Below, piece after piece: positions 16,470 to 19,323 of a DNA stretch of 19,323 nucleotides. Position 1 is the stretch's first letter, and every line of letters begins with the position of its first letter. The position numbers were made by a program, and so were the translations under genes. The notes beneath the pieces were generated by a model. It made no database searches and had not been told where the DNA came from. It saw nothing but the letters and a program-made list of their open reading frames with translations. This stretch comes from JAAAPF01 sp964481035. Its GTDB lineage: Bacteria > Pseudomonadota > Alphaproteobacteria > Geminicoccales > Geminicoccaceae. The stretch spans positions 1-19,323 of the forward strand of contig CAYZSE010000058.1 of assembly GCA_964481035.1 (NCBI GenBank), in the 5' to 3' direction.

Positions 16470-16592
16470 GCGCGTTCCCCGCAATGCTCGACCATCCCGC
16501 ACCGCCGCCCGGCCGCGCACGAGGTTACGCTGCCATGGGCGGCCGGGCGGGGGTGCGGGATGGGCGTAGATCAACCTCACCGGGAAACGCGC
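16470..16592 (-). mobile_element. 123-bp palindromic MITE-like element, copy C, with inverted loop
   Basis: The same 123-bp length, but the outer parts are in opposite orientation to A and B: the segment equivalent to GGTGAGGTTGATCTAC is on the right (16566-16581, reverse complement). Yet the loop CGAGGTTACGCTGCCA (16520-16535) keeps the A/B orientation, so the loop is flipped relative to the ends. Arms are 16490-16519 and 16536-16565, 27 of 30 pairing. The right flank is TA (16593-16594); the left flank is CA, probably a mutated TA. The left terminal repeat is the most decayed of the set. The Uma2 gene ends in the TAG read from 16594 to 16592, and the PIN gene converges from the left. Confidence 0.78.
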
Positions 16593-17152
16593 TAACGCTC
16601 GGGGAACAGCGCCTCGACCTCGATCTCGACGCCCGGCGGGTCGAGCCCGAGCGCGCCCGCGGCGACGACGCGGCTCGTGATCGTTCCGGCGTCGTCGCGC
16701 GCGTGGTGCAGGACGACGCGCCGGTCGGTCATCACGACGAGGTAGTGGCGCACCGAGGCGAGCCGGAAATAGCCGTCGAACTTGGCGGCGGTGTCGACGC
16801 CGGCCGAGGACGGCGAGACGACCTCGACGACGACGATGGGGCTCGGCGCCTCGGTCGCGCGGTCGTCCAGGGGCTCGCCGCAGTGGACGAGCACGTCGGG
16901 CTCGTAGACGGTCGTCTCGTCGACGCGGACGCTCAAGCCGTCGACGAAAGCCTCGCAAGCATGGCCGCTGGCCTCAATCCCTCGCTCGAGCAGAACGGCC
17001 ATTCGCTGCTTGACGCGGACGTGAACGGCCCGCTCCGGTGCCATGGCCACGACCTCGCCGTCGACGAGCTCGTAGTGCTCGCCGTCGGGCAGGTGCACGG
17101 CCCACGCGATGAACTCGTCGGCCGTCATGCGCTTGGGGGCGGACGCTCGCAT
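16592..17152 (-). CDS. Uma2 family (DUF820) putative restriction-like endonuclease
   Basis: A 186-residue protein with the Uma2/DUF820 pattern: MTADEFIAW near the start, HYELVDGEVVAM, then the PD-(D/E)xK nuclease-like residues D86 (YEPDVLV), E110 (IVVVEVVSPSS) and K124 (DTAAKFDGY), followed by RHYLVVMTD. The family has the fold of restriction enzymes and occurs in many copies in cyanobacteria and other bacteria, but its function is not established. An ATG at 17239 would add 29 unlikely residues; neither start has a clear Shine-Dalgarno. The stop codon lies at the edge of element C. It is surrounded by toxin-antitoxin genes, consistent with an accessory region. Confidence 0.82.
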   Translation of the reverse strand: MRASAPKRMTADEFIAWAVHLPDGEHYELVDGEVVAMAPERAVHVRVKQRMAVLLERGIEASGHACEAFVDGLSVRVDETTVYEPDVLVHCGEPLDDRATEAPSPIVVVEVVSPSSAGVDTAAKFDGYFRLASVRHYLVVMTDRRVVLHHARDDAGTITSRVVAAGALGLDPPGVEIEVEALFPER

Positions 17153-17335
17153 TCGACGAGGATAGCACGCCCCCGCCGCGGGCGCTCGCCCCATCGCCGC
17201 CCGGCCGACTTTGCGCGCGGCTGCGTCGGGTTCCGTCATGTGCTACGCCCACGGCGATCCGCAGGGCCGTCGGGCCGTGCGGGTGCGTGAACGTGCCCAC
17301 GACGATGACGCCCGAAGGGCGAGGGAGGAAAGACC

Positions 17336-17626
17336 ATGACCGAACGCAACGCCTACCTGCAGAAGATGCACGACCAGATCGACAGCTGGGACGCCGAGCT
17401 GAAGAAGATGCAGGCCCAGGCCGAGCAGGCGTCCGCCGACGCGCAAAAGCAGTACCACGAGCAGATCGCCTCGCTGCAGCAGCAGCAGGAGCAGATGCGC
17501 CAGCACCTGGAGGAGATGCGCCAGGCCGGCGAGGACAGCTGGCGCGACTACATGCAGCGCTCGGAGGCGGCGTGGAAGGACATGGTCGACGGGATGCAGC
17601 GCGCCTGGAGCCGGTTCAGCGGCTGA
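17336..17626 (+). CDS. Small coiled-coil protein of unknown function
   Basis: A 96-residue, highly charged and glutamine-rich protein, predicted to be one long alpha-helix or coiled coil from about residue 5 to 90, with ELKKMQAQAEQASADA and LQQQQEQMRQHLEEM as its most repetitive parts and several tryptophans near the end (SWRDYMQRSEAAWKDMV). Such small coiled-coil proteins are often annotated as stress-response or apolipoprotein-like; I cannot assign a role. The start is well supported by GGAGGAAAG. It is a stand-alone gene divergent from Uma2. Confidence 0.75.
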   Translation: MTERNAYLQKMHDQIDSWDAELKKMQAQAEQASADAQKQYHEQIASLQQQQEQMRQHLEEMRQAGEDSWRDYMQRSEAAWKDMVDGMQRAWSRFSG

Positions 17627-17683
17627 GCCCGGGCCAGCCGGCGACGGGGTGGCGGCGGCGGTCGGCCGTCGCCGTCCTCACCC

Positions 17684-17741
17684 GTTCGGTGCCCGCGTCC
17701 CGGTGGATGATCGCCGGATACACCAGGCGCATGGTCGACAT
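17684..17741 (-). pseudogene. hicB N-terminal fragment
   Basis: Reading leftward from ATG codons at 17741 or 17732, the sequence gives MRLVYPAIIHRDAGT, closely matching the start of the intact HicB encoded at 18882 (MVQHYPAIIHKDARSDYG). The similarity then ends and the frame loses all resemblance. It is thus a remnant of a second, related hicB gene, about 20 codons long. It lies back to back with the parD gene and shows that this locus has lost toxin-antitoxin material. Confidence 0.55.
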
Positions 17742-17764
17742 GCCTTCCACGTAGCGTGTTGAAC

Positions 17765-17813
17765 TTGCTACCTCGACCGACCTCGGTAGCAATATCATCG
17801 CCGGTTTGGCTAC
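17765..17813 (+). promoter_or_regulatory. Candidate operator upstream of parD
   Basis: TTGCTACC (17765-17772) and GGTAGCAA (17785-17792) form a perfect 8-bp inverted repeat, and a third half-site TTGGCTACC lies at 17806-17813, just before the ribosome binding site. A -10-like TATCAT sits at 17793. ParD-type ribbon-helix-helix antitoxins bind such repeats cooperatively, so this is a likely autoregulatory site. Confidence 0.45.
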
Positions 17814-17824
17814 CGGAGAGGGCG

Positions 17825-18004
17825 ATGCCCGAGGTCAGCGTGTCGCTCACGGACGAGCATGCGCGCATCGTCGGCGAAGCCGTCGAGAGCGGCGATTACG
17901 CCTCGTCGAGCGAGGTGATCCGCGAGGCGCTGCGCGAGTGGCGGGCGCGCCTCGCTTTCGGCCCGCTCTGGGACGAGGGGCTCGCCAGCGGGCCGGCGGA
18001 TTAG
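17825..18004 (+). CDS. ParD-type ribbon-helix-helix antitoxin, ended by amber codon
   Basis: A 59-residue product starting MPEVSVSLTDEHARIVGEAV with the ribbon-helix-helix region ASSSEVIREALREWRARL (about residues 27-44) of the ParD/CopG family, which binds operator DNA and neutralises a ParE toxin. The ATG follows GGAGAGGGCG. The TAG at 18002 truncates the usual ParD tail after ASGPAD; the same frame stays open afterwards and continues into a MazE-like segment. No parE gene follows. The short product still contains the DNA-binding part, so a role as an orphan repressor is possible. Confidence 0.65.
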   Translation: MPEVSVSLTDEHARIVGEAVESGDYASSSEVIREALREWRARLAFGPLWDEGLASGPAD

Positions 18005-18157
18005 GAGACCCTGGAGGCGCTCAAGCAGGCGGCGCGGCTCGTGCGCAGTCCCGGCTTCGCCGAGGAAGTGCGCCGCCAATCGGCGCTCGTCGCGGCCAGC
18101 CCCCACGCGGCCGACGACCAGGCGTTCGTGGATGCCATCTCGGTCGACCTGGACGAG
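18005..18157 (+). pseudogene. MazE-like antitoxin C-terminal fragment (DUF3018 type)
   Basis: In frame with parD but behind its TAG stop, the sequence reads ETLEALKQAAR and then RSPGFAEEVRRQSALVAAS, followed by ADDQAFVDAISVDLDE. From about 18044 this matches the C-terminal half of MazE-like antitoxins of the DUF3018 kind, which normally precede mazF. The N-terminal DNA-contacting half is missing and has been replaced by ParD sequence, so this looks like an illegitimate junction between two antitoxin genes. A GTG at 18041 could start a short product, but it has no ribosome binding site. Confidence 0.6.
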
Positions 18158-18162
18158 CCTCG

Positions 18163-18288
18163 AGGCGCGGTGAGGTGTGGACGGCCGCGGCGGGAAGCGG
18201 CTACGGCGGCAAGCCGCGGCCGGTCGTGATCGTGCAGGACGACCGCTTCGATCAGCCGGCGTCGGTCACTGTCTGCCCCTTCACGACC
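18163..18288 (+). pseudogene. mazF toxin, N-terminal fragment without start codon
   Basis: The frame encodes RRGEVWTAAAGSGYGGKP, then RPVVIVQDDRFDQPASVTVC and PFTT, an unmistakable MazF/PemK N-terminus (endoribonuclease toxin). The codon where ATG should be (18160-18162) is TCG, apparently through a small alteration at the mazE/mazF junction. The protein stops matching after PFTT at 18288, leaving about 42 of roughly 110 residues. The remaining sequence to the right belongs to the opposite-strand gene. It should be inactive. An in-frame GTG at 18175 exists but would not rescue the fold. Confidence 0.75.
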
Positions 18289-18488
18289 CGCTCACGGCCT
18301 TGCGCCCGCTCCAGGGCGGCGATGGCGTCGCAGAGCGCGGCGCGCGCGGTCTCGGTCGGCCGCGTCCAGGGTGCCCCGATCCGCCCGCGCGCGAAATCGG
18401 CGTCGCTCAGCTCGCGGACCTCGCCGTCCTCGGCGATGAGCGGTTGGCTGGGCATGGCGCCGTTGCTCCCGCGGGTGCTCCTGCTCAT
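18252..18488 (-). CDS. Small antitoxin-like protein with a fused-on tail
   Basis: A 78-residue frame starting four bases past the stop of hicB, so probably in the same operon. Its segment AEDGEVRELSDADFARGR resembles the N-terminal part of BrnA- or CopG-like antitoxins, but the DNA-binding ribbon-helix-helix that should follow is absent. The last dozen residues (from about 18288 leftward) are antisense to the mazF remnant, so the natural 3' end has been lost at that junction. No clear ribosome binding site precedes the ATG at 18488. It could be a truncated antitoxin; the family assignment is weak. Confidence 0.45.
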   Translation of the reverse strand: MSRSTRGSNGAMPSQPLIAEDGEVRELSDADFARGRIGAPWTRPTETARAALCDAIAALERAQGRERVVKGQTVTDAG

Positions 18489-18492
18489 CGTG

Positions 18493-18882
18493 CTACCCGC
18501 GCGCGAGCCGGTCCTTCAGCGCCTCGGCGATCAGCGCGGAGCGGCTGGTGCCGTGGCGGGCGGCGAAAGCGTCGGTGTCCTTCAAGAGGCGCTGCTTGAG
18601 CGTGATGTTGATGCGCTGGGCGGGGTCGTGGTCGTCGACCGCGACGACGGTGACGATGCCGCCCTCGGCGCGCTCGACGACGGCGTCGAGCGGGCTGGGC
18701 GCGGGCAGGGGCTCGCCGTCTTCCAGCATGCCGTCGACGTGGAGCTGCAACGCCTCGCGCGCCTCCACCACCGCGCCCTCGGCGCTCGCCGCCGCCGTCA
18801 CGCAGCCCGGAAAGTCCGGAAAGCTCACGCCGTAGTCGCTCCGGGCGTCCTTGTGGATAATCGCCGGGTAGTGCTGGACCAT
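18493..18882 (-). CDS. hicB: HicB family antitoxin with C-terminal ribbon-helix-helix
   Basis: A 129-residue antitoxin. The N-terminal partial-RNase-H-like HicB domain (YPAIIHKDARSDYGVSFPDF, PGCVTAAASAEGAVVEAREAL) occupies about residues 5-70. The C-terminal RINITLKQRLLKDTDAFAAR followed by HGTSRSALIAEAL is a ribbon-helix-helix DNA-binding domain. The ATG at 18882 is preceded by AGGAACGACC and lies 8 bases past the hicA stop; the open frame upstream is only a shadow of hicA. Complete and of normal length, it should neutralise HicA and repress the operon. Confidence 0.88.
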   Translation of the reverse strand: MVQHYPAIIHKDARSDYGVSFPDFPGCVTAAASAEGAVVEAREALQLHVDGMLEDGEPLPAPSPLDAVVERAEGGIVTVVAVDDHDPAQRINITLKQRLLKDTDAFAARHGTSRSALIAEALKDRLARG

Positions 18883-18890
18883 GGTCGTTC

Positions 18891-19082
18891 CTAATGCCTC
18901 AGCTCGACGCCGGCCTGCCGCTCGATCGACTTCAGCGTACCGACCGGCAGGTCGCGCTTCGGATGCGGAACCGTTACCCGGCCGGGCTTGGTCGGGTGCT
19001 TGAACTGCGCGTGGCTGCCCCGGCGTGCGACCTCCACCCACCCGTCAGCCACCAAGGCCCGGATCACGTCCCGGCTGTTCAT
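18891..19082 (-). CDS. hicA: HicA family mRNA interferase toxin
   Basis: A 63-residue toxin with the double-stranded RNA-binding-like fold of HicA. The catalytic histidine is H24 in RRGSHAQFKHP, followed by GRVTVPHPKRDLPVGTLKSI, the family's C-terminal pattern. HicA cleaves mRNA when not bound by HicB. The length is normal and no key residue is missing, so it is likely functional. No Shine-Dalgarno precedes the ATG; an 18-base palindrome ends just upstream of it, so translation may be leaderless or weak. It is first in the hicA-hicB operon. Confidence 0.88.
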   Translation of the reverse strand: MNSRDVIRALVADGWVEVARRGSHAQFKHPTKPGRVTVPHPKRDLPVGTLKSIERQAGVELRH

Positions 19083-19083
19083 A

Positions 19084-19101
19084 GTGTGTATCTATACACA
19101 C
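19084..19101 (-). promoter_or_regulatory. 18-bp palindromic operator abutting hicA
   Basis: GTGTGTAT-CT-ATACACAC (19084-19101) is a perfect inverted repeat one base upstream of the hicA ATG. On the minus strand it contains TATAGAT, a plausible -10 element, with TTGTCG as a possible -35 about 17 bases before TAGATA. Binding by the HicB C-terminal domain would block transcription directly. The AT-rich palindrome stands out from its GC-rich surroundings. Confidence 0.6.
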
Positions 19102-19126
19102 AAAGCGCGCACGACAAGATCGGAAG

Positions 19127-19321
19127 CTACGCCGGCGCGCCGGCCTTGCGGGTGGTCACGACGAGCTCGACGCCGAAGCTCCTGAGCACGCGCTCGAGCC
19201 GGTCCATCTTGGTCGGGTGGTCGAGGTCGAGCAGCCGGCGGGCCTCGGTGTCGGGGATGCCGAGCCGGCGGGCGAGGCCGGTCTTGGTGAGCCCGGCCGC
19301 GCGCACCTCCTCGTAGAGCGC
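19127..19321 (-). CDS. HicB-like antitoxin with Xre-type HTH, partial (C-terminus only)
   Basis: The window contains the last 64 codons of a minus-strand gene that starts outside. The sequence ALYEEVRAAGLTKTGLARRL, then GIPDTEARRLLDLDHPTKMD, ends in RLERVLRSFGVELVVTT. This is the Xre-like helix-turn-helix tail typical of the longer HicB antitoxins, where it follows the HicB fold. A generic Xre regulator is the alternative. It ends 45 bases before hicA, in the same direction, suggesting that two hicAB-type modules stand in tandem. Confidence 0.65.
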   Translation of the reverse strand, partial: ALYEEVRAAGLTKTGLARRLGIPDTEARRLLDLDHPTKMDRLERVLRSFGVELVVTTRKAGAPA

Positions 19322-19323
19322 GA

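Noticed and set aside
17806..18894. Plus-strand frame of 362 codons across the parD-to-hicB region
   Set aside because: Only its short internal part (18163-18288) resembles a protein, MazF; the rest is antisense to hicB and out of frame with parD.

Overview
The window is GC-rich with short intergenic gaps, many 4-base start/stop overlaps and frequent GTG/TTG starts. The protein set (FemAB-like N-acyltransferase, long-form RidA, DUF3429, GlsB/YeaQ-type protein, CysK with SseA, Tat-exported solute-binding protein) suggests a proteobacterium, most likely an alphaproteobacterium of Rhodospirillales/Geminicoccales type. This placement is inferred from gene families, not from a marker gene.

Left part (1-3250). 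A minus-strand pair encodes a sugar-nucleotide epimerase, split by a 1-base frameshift, and a PIG-L deacetylase; it looks like a piece of a surface-glycan locus. Next comes a decayed stretch with copy A of a 123-bp palindromic element, the 3' end of an IS3-type transposase gene, and the first third of a 6-phosphogluconate dehydrogenase-like gene.

Centre (3250-14772) is orderly chromosome. It has an ABC-2 exporter (ATPase plus permease), a GlsB-like membrane protein, nucleoside hydrolase plus DUF3429, and the divergent RidA plus FemAB-like pair. After a small unknown protein comes a long minus-strand series: cysteine synthase, SseA sulfurtransferase, GNAT, Tat-exported peptide/solute-binding protein, MFS transporter.

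Right part (14850-19323) is accessory DNA. Copies B and C of the 123-bp element bracket a class III cyclase gene and a Phd/PIN toxin-antitoxin pair. C is followed by a Uma2 nuclease-fold gene and a coiled-coil protein. Then comes a dense toxin-antitoxin cluster, partly in ruins: a hicB fragment, a parD reading frame joined through an amber codon to a MazE-like tail, a mazF fragment without start or C-terminus, an antitoxin-like small protein, an intact hicA-hicB pair behind an 18-bp palindrome, and the C-terminus of an HTH-type HicB running off the window.

The most unusual signal is the 123-bp element. It has 12-bp terminal inverted repeats, flanking TA dinucleotides and a 30-bp inverted-repeat core. 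Its three copies have identical length, and in copy C the hairpin loop is inverted relative to the outer ends. I see no tRNA, rRNA or CRISPR array.
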